DNA of 64,000 bases. Source: Pontiellaceae bacterium B1224. Its GTDB lineage: Bacteria > Verrucomicrobiota > Kiritimatiellia > Kiritimatiellales > Pontiellaceae. Under the pieces are notes generated by a model, which was given only the letters and a program-made list of their open reading frames with translations, did not search any database and had not been told where the DNA came from. Both the position numbers and the translations under genes were made by a program. The DNA is taken from assembly GCA_029432815.1 (NCBI GenBank), contig JAROBA010000004.1:62001-126000 (forward strand). The letters run 5' to 3'. Shown here piece by piece: positions 25,253 to 33,462 of the stretch. How positions within the stretch are numbered: position 1 is the first letter of the stretch; every line of letters starts with the position of its first letter.

Positions 25253-25288
25253 AAGGGCTTCCAATCATTGGAAGCCCTTCTGCTTTTT
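25253..25288 (+). terminator. Strong intrinsic terminator built on an exact palindrome
   Basis: AAGGGCTTCCAA and TTGGAAGCCCTT form a perfect 12-bp stem with a 3-nt loop (TCA), followed by CTGCTTTTT. It lies directly after the S4 gene. The embedded palindrome is 25259-25273. Confidence 0.85.
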
Positions 25289-25301
25289 CCAGTGTTTGGA
25301 A
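25287..25301 (-). terminator. Palindrome hairpin at the end of the UDP-glucose dehydrogenase gene
   Basis: TTCCAGTGTTTGGAA with TTTT/AAAA extensions. On the minus strand it follows the ugd stop and is trailed by A/G-rich sequence rather than a clean T-run, so termination here is uncertain. Together with 25253-25288 it forms a bidirectional block between convergent genes. Confidence 0.5.
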
Positions 25302-25304
25302 AAT

Positions 25305-26675
25305 CTATTTCAGGTGGGTCTTGAATCCTTTTCCGATGGAATAGACCTCGAAGCCGATTTCGAATAAGGCATCGTGATCGAGCATATTACGGCCATCGAA
25401 CAAGAAAGCCGGCTTCTGCATCGAATCGTAAATGCGCTGGAAATCGAGTTCCTTATAAAGCTTCCAATCAGTCAGCACGGCGACGGCATGAGAACCCTCG
25501 ACGGCTTTATAAGGATCTTCTTCAAACTCAATCTTGTCGGCCAGTTCAGGCATTTCCAATTTAGCATTATCCATGGCTTCCGGATCAGAAACCACAATTG
25601 CAGCATGCTCAGCCGCCAGCTCGCGGCAGACTTTAATGGCAGGGCTTTCGCGGGTGTCTCCGGTATCGGCCTTAAAAGCAAACCCGAGCACAGCAATGCG
25701 CTTATTCGCAATGGTATTAAACATACTGTGAAGCATCGTGGTCACAAAACGGCGCTCCTGATATTCGTTCATCGTAACCACCGAGCGCCAGTAATCGGCC
25801 GGTTCTTTCAGGCCGTAGGTTTCGCACAAATAGACCAGATTCAGAATGTCCTTCTTAAAGCAGGAACCGCCGAACCCAATGGATGCTTTCAGGAATTTCG
25901 GGCCGATCCGACTGTCGGTTCCAATGGCATGCGCCACTTCGCCAACGTCGGCTTCAGTGGCTTCGCAGAGGGCGGAGATGGCATTAATAGAACTGACTCG
26001 CTGCGCAAGAAAGGCGTTGGCGGTCAGCTTGGAAAGCTCTGAAGACCAGAGATTGGTGGTCAGAATGCGATCGCGCGGAATCCACGTGGCATAAACATCA
26101 ACCAAAGTCTGCAATGCTTTCTGGCCGCTTTCGGTTTCGTGGCCGCCGATCAAAACCCGGTCCGGCATTTTTAGATCTTCAATGGCCGTTCCTTCCGCCA
26201 GGAACTCGGGATTGGAGAGAACTTCGAAGTGCACCGGATTGTCTCCGGCATGCAGCACGCGTTCCATGGCTTCGGCGGTACGAACCGGAAGTGTGGATTT
26301 TTCAACAATGATTTTATCGGAGGTGGAAACTTCCTTGATGCGGCGTGCGCAGAGTTCCCAGTATTGAAGGTCCGAAGCACAACCGGCACCTTCACCGAAG
26401 GTTTTGGTCGGGGTATTCACACTCACGAAAATAATATCAGCCTTGCGGATTCCTTCATCAACGTCTGTTGAGAAAAACAGGTTGCGCCCGCGGGCTTCCT
26501 GCACCACTTCAAGCAGGCCGGGTTCATAGATCGGTAGTTCATCGGTCTGCCAGGCAGCAATCCTGTCAGCATTAATATCAACCACGTTCACTTCAACGTC
26601 CGTGCACTGCTTGGCAATCATGGCCATGGTCGGCCCGCCGACATAGCCGGCTCCAATACAACAGATCTTCGTCAT
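25305..26675 (-). CDS. ugd: UDP-glucose 6-dehydrogenase
   Basis: Oxidises UDP-glucose to UDP-glucuronate with two NAD+, feeding polysaccharide synthesis. The 456-aa protein has the N-terminal Rossmann motif [14 protein letters not shown], the catalytic cysteine in [10 protein letters not shown] and the C-terminal UDP-binding domain ([20 protein letters not shown]). The wording ([24 protein letters not shown]) and length are closer to the animal/plant-type enzyme than to the roughly 390-aa E. coli Ugd. AGGAG eight bases before ATG 26675 supports the start. The gene is preceded by a DUF4404 gene and a glycosyltransferase on the same strand. Confidence 0.92.
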   Translation of the reverse strand: MTKICCIGAGYVGGPTMAMIAKQCTDVEVNVVDINADRIAAWQTDELPIYEPGLLEVVQEARGRNLFFSTDVDEGIRKADIIFVSVNTPTKTFGEGAGCASDLQYWELCARRIKEVSTSDKIIVEKSTLPVRTAEAMERVLHAGDNPVHFEVLSNPEFLAEGTAIEDLKMPDRVLIGGHETESGQKALQTLVDVYATWIPRDRILTTNLWSSELSKLTANAFLAQRVSSINAISALCEATEADVGEVAHAIGTDSRIGPKFLKASIGFGGSCFKKDILNLVYLCETYGLKEPADYWRSVVTMNEYQERRFVTTMLHSMFNTIANKRIAVLGFAFKADTGDTRESPAIKVCRELAAEHAAIVVSDPEAMDNAKLEMPELADKIEFEEDPYKAVEGSHAVAVLTDWKLYKELDFQRIYDSMQKPAFLFDGRNMLDHDALFEIGFEVYSIGKGFKTHLK

Positions 26676-26691
26676 TTCACTATTCTCCTGT

Positions 26692-26943
26692 TTAAATACC
26701 TAGGTTGCTCAGCGAGGTCATTACATTGTTGATCAATGACGTGATCCTCGGGTGTTCCACCTCAAATTCATCCGCTTCTTTTTGCAATATTTGTACCAAG
26801 TCTTTGATTGCTTCGGGGGTGTAGTGCTCAATCCCGTCTTTGGCGGACTCGAGCGTCTCCTCAAACAAACCGGTTTCCTTAGGCGTTTGCTCCAGCTCAC
26901 CTTTCAGTTGATCGATCGACTTTTTTACTTCGTTATGCGGCAT
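26692..26943 (-). CDS. DUF4404-family small protein
   Basis: An 83-aa soluble protein with the DUF4404 pattern: [49 protein letters not shown]. It is probably an all-helical protein. Function is unknown. It is 16 bp upstream of the ugd start on the same strand. Confidence 0.75.
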   Translation of the reverse strand: MPHNEVKKSIDQLKGELEQTPKETGLFEETLESAKDGIEHYTPEAIKDLVQILQKEADEFEVEHPRITSLINNVMTSLSNLGI

Positions 26944-27040
26944 GGCTGCTCCCTGTTAATTTGAGACTTGAACGGTCGAATATGCGGATTTCTCTTTCGC
27001 ATCGCCAGTCTTTATGCAGACTTTTCTGCCGACAATTTGC

Positions 27041-28285
27041 TTACCTTTTCTTCATCGTTTGCTCATATATTTCACACAACCGATCAATGATGAGCGGCCA
27101 GTCATAGTGCGTTGCCACTTCTCCGAACGCACGTCGGGCGAGATCAGCACGGAGGCTGACGTTGTTGGCTAATCGGGCCATGCACGCTGACATTTCATCT
27201 TCATTGCCCGGTTCTGCCATGAGAACGGTTTTTCCGTCTTCGGAAAATCCGGGAATACCGCCGACTGCTGACGCCACCACCGGAAGGCCGGCTGCCCATG
27301 CCTCAAGCACCACAATGCCAAACGGCTCATGCAAGGAGGGCAGCACAAAAAGTTCTGCTGCTTTATAGGCGGATGGCAGCAGTGGACTGTCGGGAGCAAC
27401 CCCTTCAATCAGGCAGACTTTATTGCCCAGTTCCAACCGTTGAATTTCCGTTTTGATTTCATCCCGATAGCTTTCGACGGTAACCGGACCGAGCAGCACC
27501 AACCGGTGTTCCGAATGCTGTTCTGCAAAAGAGGCAAAGGCGCGCACCAGTCCCAGCTGGTTTTTCTGGTAGTCAATCCGGGAGACGCAAAGGACCAGCT
27601 TTTCCAAGGGTTGGAAACCGTACTGTTTTCTAAAGAGCTCACCATCTGCTTCAGCAAATCGCTTCACATCCACCCCGTTAGGCACATAGTGAACCGGTTT
27701 TTGCGGATAGCGCTTCCGGACTTCATCGCATTCACTCTGCCCCACGCAGATGATGGCATCGGCATCTTCGAGTACGCGGCGGGAACCGAACAGAGCACCA
27801 AAGGCCTTGCCCCACTCGGGTTTCCCACGAAACGGCGCGATCATTTTATCCACCTGCTCCTGCGGCAGTGTAAAATGCCCACCGTGCAGGCTGACTACAT
27901 ATGGAATTTTTTTCAATCGCGCGGCCGTACGGGCCATTCCTCCCAACCGATGCTGGACATGCGTATGAATGATGGAGATTTCCTTTTCTCTCATCAGCGA
28001 CCAGAAAAGCGGTAGCGAAAGCGGACTCCCACCTTTGAGCTCCAGCTGTCGCCGGGCGGATTTCGACAGGAACAACCAGGGGAAGACATAGGAAAAACGA
28101 TGGACCGGAACATTCTCCACTTCCTGGAAACCCGGTCCTGACAGCATATCGGTGCAGAATACAGGGCTTTGAGTGCCACGCCGAATCAACTCGCGGGATG
28201 TGTTCAATACGACACATTCTGTCCCTCCCCATTTTCCGGGGGAAAACCGACGCATCACATGAACTACTTTTTTTAACGGGAGCAT
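27041..28285 (-). CDS. GT4-family glycosyltransferase
   Basis: From ATG 28285 the protein is 414 aa and begins LPLKKVVHVMRRFSPGKWGGTE, a normal GT4 N-terminus with the acceptor-side Rossmann fold. The frame runs back to 28378, but that part includes a palindrome copy (F-Q-G-L-E) and is not family-like. The donor domain has VLCVSRIDYQKNQLGLVRAF and the E-x7-E motif in HEPFGIVVLEAWAAGLPVVAS. It transfers a sugar from a nucleotide donor with retention of configuration; the donor and acceptor are unknown. UDP-glucose dehydrogenase downstream suggests glycan synthesis. The start lacks a clear ribosome binding site. Confidence 0.88.
   Translation of the reverse strand: MLPLKKVVHVMRRFSPGKWGGTECVVLNTSRELIRRGTQSPVFCTDMLSGPGFQEVENVPVHRFSYVFPWLFLSKSARRQLELKGGSPLSLPLFWSLMREKEISIIHTHVQHRLGGMARTAARLKKIPYVVSLHGGHFTLPQEQVDKMIAPFRGKPEWGKAFGALFGSRRVLEDADAIICVGQSECDEVRKRYPQKPVHYVPNGVDVKRFAEADGELFRKQYGFQPLEKLVLCVSRIDYQKNQLGLVRAFASFAEQHSEHRLVLLGPVTVESYRDEIKTEIQRLELGNKVCLIEGVAPDSPLLPSAYKAAELFVLPSLHEPFGIVVLEAWAAGLPVVASAVGGIPGFSEDGKTVLMAEPGNEDEMSACMARLANNVSLRADLARRAFGEVATHYDWPLIIDRLCEIYEQTMKKR
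27602..27616. repeat. TTCCAANSNTTGGAA palindrome (exact), intragenic
   Basis: Spacer GGG (CCC on the coding strand). In the glycosyltransferase gene, first frame (F-Q-P-L-E). Confidence 0.9.
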
Positions 28286-28306
28286 AAACAGCAGGGTACG
28301 GCATTT

Positions 28307-28321
28307 TTCCAACCCTTGGAA
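28307..28321. repeat. TTCCAANSNTTGGAA palindrome (exact), intergenic
   Basis: Spacer CCC. It lies 21 bp upstream of the preferred glycosyltransferase start, in the divergent gap before the hybrid kinase gene. Confidence 0.9.
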
Positions 28322-28402
28322 GTTCAACTTCGATTTCCCGCATTGATACTCTGTTTTGATTTGCTCTACTATGGACAATCTCTATAGTTTTGCATTTCTC
28401 TT

Positions 28403-30877
28403 ATGACGACTTTCATCCGCTATACAATCCTTTCCGGATTCATCGCCATAGTGTCAGGAGCTCATTCGCAACCGTTAAGCGAGCGAGCGCTGACCTATCT
28501 TTCGGATAAAGGGGAAATTGTCTTTGTTGCGCAGCCGGACCATGCCCCCTTTGAATTTGTCCATAAGAAACACGTTACCGGGATGAATGTAGAGTTAGTG
28601 CAGTGGATTGCGGCTGACATGGGTTTTAAAATCCGCATCCAAACCGCACCGCAGGAGCAAGCGATTGAGATGCTCCGCAGCGGGGAAGCGGATGCCATGA
28701 CCAGCCTCTTTTATTCAAAAGAGCTCAACTCAGAATTCGACTTTTCGCATACGCTTAAAATGGCACCGGTTACGCTCTTCGTGCGTAATGATCGGGAAGA
28801 TATCCACGACATTTATTCGCTGAATAATCTCAGAGTCGCCGTGATGGGGTCCGGGCATTCGCTGGAAATTCTTCAAAAACACGGCATTCGCTGCGAGCTT
28901 AAATTTGTTCCGACAACGGCAGCGTGTGTTGAAATGGTTTCCTCGGGGGAAGTCGATGCCATGATCGGGAATGAGCTCGTAACACAACACTATATGTATG
29001 CCACAGACCATAGCTCGCTTAAGATTGTCGGAGACCCTCTTTATACCGCGCGTCTCTGCATGGCAGTGAAAGACGGCGATTATGAGCTGCTGGATATCCT
29101 GAATAAAGGGATTGCTCACGCGCAGAAAAGCGGAACCCTTAACCGGATTCAGGCGAAATGGCTGGGGTCTGAATATGCCCGGCAAATCATGCCGATCAAA
29201 CACATTCTTCTCATATCATCGGGGGCCTCCGCGCTGGTTGCCCTGATCTTTGCTCTTATTCTTCTCTGGAACCGGAAACTTCAACGAAAAGTAGACGAAC
29301 GCACCTTGCAATATGCCGAGAGTGAAGACCGGTTACGACAGATCTTTGAGAACTCGCCCGATGCCGTCTTTGTACTCGATCGGGAAGGAAATATTCTGTC
29401 AGCAAACAATCGGGCCTGCCAGTTTATAGGTATGAGCAAACAGCAAATGCTCTCAATGCGGGTTCATGATCTGGCTCCGGAGGGGGCTTCAGAAGATGTT
29501 GATGCAAATATGAAACTTTGGTTTGATGGCAACCTCAGTCAATGCGAAGGAGTCAGCAAGACTGCCTCCGGTGAAGTCATTCCAATTGAGATGACCGGAT
29601 CGCTCCAGAAGATGGATGGACGCAACGTACTGCAACTCCATGTCCGCGACATCACCCTTCGAAAAGAAGCAGACGAAAAGCTTCATGCTGCCCGTCAGTT
29701 GGCCGAAGACGCGAAGGAGATGGCAGAGAAATCACGCGAAATTGCGGAGCATGCCAGCCAGGCAAAGAGTGAGTTTCTCGCCAATATGAGTCATGAAATC
29801 CGTACCCCGCTGAACGGCATTGTCGGCATGGCTCAGCTGATCGCCGATACCCCGCTGAACAGCGAACAGAACAGCTGTCTTGAAACGATCCAGCAATCTT
29901 CAGCCGGATTGCTGAACATTATCAATCATGTGCTCGATATTTCAAAAATTGAAGCCGGGCAAATGGATGTCCGCGTATCCTCCATTGATTTGCGCGAGAT
30001 GGTTGATACCCTCTTTCAAATCTTCCAGCCCCAGGCTAAGCTGGCGGGCGTAACCCTGAAATGCGAATGTCAGGACAATGTTCCTTTATATGTTACCGGC
30101 GATGAAGGTCTCATCGAACAGGTTCTGGTCAACCTACTGGGAAATGCCCTCAAATTTACACATAGCGGCTCGGTGACCCTCAATATAGAATGCCATAAAA
30201 AAACGGCTGACGGAGCGGAACTGTATTTCCAGGTCATTGACACGGGCATTGGCATCAGCAAAGAGAAACAAAATGCGGTTTTCGATAAATTTACACAGGC
30301 AGATGGTTCGGCCAAACGACTGTACGGAGGAACCGGGCTTGGCCTGGCAATCTGCCAGCAACTGGTTGAACTGATGGGGGGTTCGATCGGATTGATCAGT
30401 TCCACCGGACAGGGGTCGACCTTCTTTTTTAACCTGACTCTTCCCCTGGCTTCCCATCCCGCCTCCCTGAAAGAACCGGAATCCGCCCGGTCGAAAACAG
30501 TCCGAAAACCCGATGCAAAAATTCTTTTGGTTGAGGACAACCTGGTCAACCAGAAGGTTGCAACCGCCATTCTTCGCAAGGCGGGATGCATCGTCGAAAC
30601 GGCCGATAATGGACAGGATGCCATCCAGCAGATCCACAAAAAACAGTACGATGTTGTACTCATGGATTGTCAGATGCCGGTGATGGACGGCTTCGAAGCC
30701 ACGGCCCGCATACGCGCCATGAATAAACCCATCTGCGATATTCCGATCATTGCCATCACAGCACACGCCATGAAGGACGACAAACAGAAATGCCTTGATG
30801 GAGGCATGAACGATTATATCCCCAAACCGGTAAGCCGGCAGGCGTTGATTGATCTCATTAACCAATATACCTCGTAA
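28403..30877 (+). CDS. Hybrid sensor histidine kinase with periplasmic solute-binding domain (BvgS/EvgS-like)
   Basis: An 824-aa inner-membrane protein. In order: signal/anchor (1-22), SBP_bac_3 Venus-flytrap domain (about 35-258), transmembrane helix (about 268-290), PAS (about 315-430), a helical linker, HisKA with the phosphoacceptor in MSHEIRTP (His about 463), HATPase with DTGIGI and GGTGLGLAI boxes, and a C-terminal receiver domain with phosphoacceptor VVLMDCQMPVMDG (Asp about 754). A small molecule bound in the periplasm would control autophosphorylation and intramolecular transfer. No Hpt domain or output regulator is encoded within or next to it, so phosphate must pass to a protein elsewhere. 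It is followed after 3 bp by a YcgN-family gene. Confidence 0.9.
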   Translation: MTTFIRYTILSGFIAIVSGAHSQPLSERALTYLSDKGEIVFVAQPDHAPFEFVHKKHVTGMNVELVQWIAADMGFKIRIQTAPQEQAIEMLRSGEADAMTSLFYSKELNSEFDFSHTLKMAPVTLFVRNDREDIHDIYSLNNLRVAVMGSGHSLEILQKHGIRCELKFVPTTAACVEMVSSGEVDAMIGNELVTQHYMYATDHSSLKIVGDPLYTARLCMAVKDGDYELLDILNKGIAHAQKSGTLNRIQAKWLGSEYARQIMPIKHILLISSGASALVALIFALILLWNRKLQRKVDERTLQYAESEDRLRQIFENSPDAVFVLDREGNILSANNRACQFIGMSKQQMLSMRVHDLAPEGASEDVDANMKLWFDGNLSQCEGVSKTASGEVIPIEMTGSLQKMDGRNVLQLHVRDITLRKEADEKLHAARQLAEDAKEMAEKSREIAEHASQAKSEFLANMSHEIRTPLNGIVGMAQLIADTPLNSEQNSCLETIQQSSAGLLNIINHVLDISKIEAGQMDVRVSSIDLREMVDTLFQIFQPQAKLAGVTLKCECQDNVPLYVTGDEGLIEQVLVNLLGNALKFTHSGSVTLNIECHKKTADGAELYFQVIDTGIGISKEKQNAVFDKFTQADGSAKRLYGGTGLGLAICQQLVELMGGSIGLISSTGQGSTFFFNLTLPLASHPASLKEPESARSKTVRKPDAKILLVEDNLVNQKVATAILRKAGCIVETADNGQDAIQQIHKKQYDVVLMDCQMPVMDGFEATARIRAMNKPICDIPIIAITAHAMKDDKQKCLDGGMNDYIPKPVSRQALIDLINQYTS

Positions 30878-30880
30878 ATT

Positions 30881-31309
30881 ATGAAACCTTTCTGGGAAAC
30901 CAAACAGCTCAACGAACTCAATAAAATGGAGTGGGAATCACTTTGCGACGGCTGCGCCAAGTGCTGCGTCCATAAGCTTCAGGTCGAAGAGACGGGTAAA
31001 GTGCATTATACCTGTGTCGCCTGCCGAATGCTGGATGTGACAACCTGCCGCTGCACCAACTATGATAACCGCCATGAGCTGGTTCCCGACTGCGCCGTAC
31101 TCTCCGTTGACCATCCTGAATATTTTGAATGGATGCCGGAGACCTGCGCCTATCGACTGTTGCACGAAGGAAAACCACTACCCGAATGGCATCCACTCAT
31201 AACAGGCGACCTCTCCTCGGTACACGAACACGGAGCTTCAGCCAGAAAAAAGCTCATCCCGGAGTTTCTCGCCGATGAAAAATGCCTCGAAAAATATATC
31301 GTGGACTAA
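30881..31309 (+). CDS. YcgN-family cysteine-cluster protein (UPF0260)
   Basis: A 142-aa protein with eight cysteines arranged LCDGCAKCCVHKL, TCVACRMLDVTTCRCTNYDNR and DCAVL, then ETCAYRLL and GKPLPEWHPLITGD. This matches the YcgN/UPF0260 family. The CxxCxxCC opening is typical of proteins proposed to bind zinc or an Fe-S cluster. Function is unknown. It is 3 bp after the hybrid kinase gene, but the pairing looks incidental. Confidence 0.85.
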   Translation: MKPFWETKQLNELNKMEWESLCDGCAKCCVHKLQVEETGKVHYTCVACRMLDVTTCRCTNYDNRHELVPDCAVLSVDHPEYFEWMPETCAYRLLHEGKPLPEWHPLITGDLSSVHEHGASARKKLIPEFLADEKCLEKYIVD

Positions 31310-31367
31310 TCATTTCCATTCCCGTCGGCTCTTTCATCTCCCGACACAACTCCCTTTTATAGTTTGA

Positions 31368-31384
31368 TGGCATCTTTACTGCTT
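31368..31384 (+). promoter_or_regulatory. Possible sigma-54 promoter
   Basis: TGGCATCTTTACTGCTT keeps the GG and GC pairs exactly 10 bases apart, as required for -24/-12 elements, and the flanks partly match TGGCAC-N5-TTGC. It is 132 bp upstream of the degenerate kinase gene. An NtrC-type activator is encoded nearby at 33455. Confidence 0.35.
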
Positions 31385-31388
31385 AATA

Positions 31389-31420
31389 TGCATCGGGAAT
31401 ATAAACATATCCCCAATGCA
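31389..31420. repeat. 32-bp interrupted dyad upstream of the degenerate kinase gene
   Basis: Two 14-base arms (TGCATCGGGAATAT and ATATCCCCAATGCA) around an AAAC loop. The two mismatched positions would be G-U pairs in RNA. It lies at the expected transcription start of the candidate sigma-54 promoter, so it could be an operator or a 5' mRNA hairpin. Confidence 0.5.
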
Positions 31421-31515
31421 ATGAGCTAATGAGTAAGGTAATGCTGTGTGATGACAACAATGGATAAGAGAAGAATACGGTTTTCGACGATCCAAAACCT
31501 AATTGGTACTGAGAG

Positions 31516-32811
31516 ATGATTGAAAATAACACCCTATTCGAGGAAGACCGGCAAGAACTCAATCAGGATGTATCCGCCTCTATTCCACGGGAAAACATTA
31601 TCTCTGAAACAGATACTGCATCCAGTGCGAAACAGGCTCTCGATGCAATTACTCCAGCAAAAAAAGCCCCGAAGGAAAAAACCCAAACCAGCATTTCCGG
31701 CCGCTTACTGTCTGCTGTCAGTCATGATATTCGCACTTCACTCACCGGAATCGTTGGAATGGCCCAACTCGTTTCCGATACCGAATTAAATACAGAGCAA
31801 CGCAACTACATCAATGCAATTCAGCAATCCTCCAGCTCTCTGCTGAAAACCATTAACTATGTTCTCGATATCGCCAGCCTTGAATCAGGAAAAATGGAGT
31901 TAAATGAATCTGCGGCAGATCTGCATTCTCTATGCAAAAAGGTGATGCGTATAATGCGTCCATTGGCAGACTTAAAATCGCTTAACCTTAGTTGTGTATG
32001 CGATGACAGTGTACCACTTTCCATTATGTGCGATGAAAACCTAATGGAACACCTGATTTCAAATCTGCTCCAGAACTCCATCAACAATACAGATCAGGGC
32101 TCGGTATCTCTCAACATTAGTTGCCCAGGAAAAAGCCAAAAAGGCGCTGACTTTGTTTTCCGTATTTCAGACACCCGATCAGAACCAAATTCCTTTGCCG
32201 CAAACCAGGAACCGCCCCTCCAGAAAAACGATCATGCGGCTTCATCTGTAAGCGAAAACACCGAAGGCATGGAGCAGATCATCATCCATCATCTACTCGA
32301 ACTTTTGGGAGGCAAACTTGAAATCTCCGAAGAGAACGGGATTGGCTATACCTCAATCATTCATGTAACCCTTCAACAGGCCAACCGTCCTGCCCCCCTC
32401 GTATTTGCCAATGTGGATCAGGTCAAAAAAATTATTAAACCTAATCTCAGAGTTTTATTCGCGGAAGACAACAAGCTGAACCAGAAAGTCGTGGAAAAAT
32501 TACTCAGCAATGCCGGCTGCGAAGTCGACACCGCAAGTAACGGAACAATCGCACTGCAGAAGCTTCAAACATTTTCGTACGATTTGGTGATTATGGACTG
32601 CCAGATGCCCGTCATGGATGGCTATGAAGCTACTGCCGCAATCCGCAACATGGGAGAGCCTACCTCCCAGATCCCCATCATCGCCGTCACCGCCAATGCT
32701 CTGGCGAAAGACAAGCAGAAATGCCTGGATAGCGGAATGAATGCTTATCTAACAAAACCGATCGATCGTCAGGAGCTCATCGAACTTATTAACAAATTCA
32801 CCGCCGGCTGA
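31516..32811 (+). CDS. Kinase-like protein with degenerate ATP-binding domain and intact receiver domain
   Basis: A 431-aa soluble protein without any sensor or membrane segment. HisKA is intact (VSHDIRTSLTGIVGMAQLV, His about 70) and resembles that of the hybrid kinase upstream. The HATPase region keeps part of the N box (LISNLLQNSINNTD), but the G1 box reads ISDTRSEP instead of DTGxGI, the G2 glycine box is missing and about 40 residues are unstructured and polar. The C-terminal receiver is complete (FAEDNKLNQ, LVIMDCQMPVMDG with Asp about 361, TANALAKDK, LTKP). The protein may therefore not bind ATP and could serve as a phosphate sink or competitor. It is probably a diverged duplicate of the kinase at 28403. 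Confidence 0.8.
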   Translation: MIENNTLFEEDRQELNQDVSASIPRENIISETDTASSAKQALDAITPAKKAPKEKTQTSISGRLLSAVSHDIRTSLTGIVGMAQLVSDTELNTEQRNYINAIQQSSSSLLKTINYVLDIASLESGKMELNESAADLHSLCKKVMRIMRPLADLKSLNLSCVCDDSVPLSIMCDENLMEHLISNLLQNSINNTDQGSVSLNISCPGKSQKGADFVFRISDTRSEPNSFAANQEPPLQKNDHAASSVSENTEGMEQIIIHHLLELLGGKLEISEENGIGYTSIIHVTLQQANRPAPLVFANVDQVKKIIKPNLRVLFAEDNKLNQKVVEKLLSNAGCEVDTASNGTIALQKLQTFSYDLVIMDCQMPVMDGYEATAAIRNMGEPTSQIPIIAVTANALAKDKQKCLDSGMNAYLTKPIDRQELIELINKFTAG

Positions 32812-32846
32812 CGCTCATCTGCGTGAAGGCCGCAGGCAGTGTGTGT

Positions 32847-33386
32847 TTATTTAATGAGTTTAAGCAGACCTCTAAATGCCGGGTCCTTCGCGTCCCGCAG
32901 CAAAGCAAACAGGACCGATTCCGTAGGTAGAATCTGAGCTCCCGCATCGCGCATCGCCTGAAGTGCCAGCATTATGTTTTCAGCACTCCGCGATGACACC
33001 GCATCGGCCGCCACAAAAACCTCAATCCCCTGCTCCAGCAAATCGACCGCTGTCTGGTAGACGCACACGTGCGTTTCAATACCCACAAGAATGGCCTGCT
33101 TCTTTTCCAAGGATTGGAACTTCTGCTCAAAGGTCGGCTCTCCGCAACAGCTGAATGCAGTTTTTCCAAACATTGGAACATCCGAGAGCATACTCTTAAA
33201 CGGCTCATTGGTGTCGCCCAGCTTTTCAGGGATCTGTTCTGTTCCAAGGATTGGAACATCCAGCAGCTGGGCGCATTGAATCAATTTTCCCATATTCGCA
33301 TCGAGCGTTTCCTTCTCGTGCATGATTTCATGCAGGCGGCCCTGCACATCGATGAAAATTAAAACTACATGATTTCGATTTAACAT
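32847..33386 (-). CDS. Isochorismatase-family cysteine hydrolase
   Basis: ATG 33386 follows AGGAG with a 5-base spacer, so the longer frame back to 33437, which translates a dispersed repeat, is rejected. The 179-aa protein has the family core: Asp in IFIDVQGRL, Lys in MFGKTAFSCCGEP and the catalytic Cys in VGIETHVCVYQTAVDLLEQG, followed by VAADAVSSRS. Such enzymes hydrolyse nicotinamide, isochorismate or related amides; the substrate cannot be told here. Three exact palindrome copies lie within 150 bp of this gene, the highest local density in the window. Confidence 0.88.
   Translation of the reverse strand: MLNRNHVVLIFIDVQGRLHEIMHEKETLDANMGKLIQCAQLLDVPILGTEQIPEKLGDTNEPFKSMLSDVPMFGKTAFSCCGEPTFEQKFQSLEKKQAILVGIETHVCVYQTAVDLLEQGIEVFVAADAVSSRSAENIMLALQAMRDAGAQILPTESVLFALLRDAKDPAFRGLLKLIK
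33105..33119. repeat. TTCCAANSNTTGGAA palindrome (exact), intragenic
   Basis: Spacer GGA. Coding strand first frame, F-Q-S-L-E. Confidence 0.9.
33164..33178. repeat. TTCCAANSNTTGGAA palindrome (exact), intragenic
   Basis: Spacer ACA. Coding strand second frame, V-P-M-F-G-K; it overlaps the codon for the predicted catalytic lysine. Confidence 0.9.
33242..33256. repeat. TTCCAANSNTTGGAA palindrome (exact), intragenic
   Basis: Spacer GGA. Coding strand second frame, V-P-I-L-G-T. Confidence 0.9.
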
Positions 33387-33396
33387 ATTTTCTCCT

Positions 33397-33462
33397 GTGT
33401 ATTGTGTATTGCGTATCAATAGGAACTTTTCTGTCAAGCAATACGCAGTACGTACTATTGTA
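33397..33462. repeat. Inverted array of TATTG/CAATA words between hydrolase and NtrC-type genes
   Basis: GTGTATTGTGTATTGCGTATCAAT on one side and CAAGCAATACGCAGTACGTACTATTG on the other, largely complementary. It spans the junction and reaches into the 3' end of the NtrC-type gene. It belongs to the same word family as the tandem array at 34822. Confidence 0.65.
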
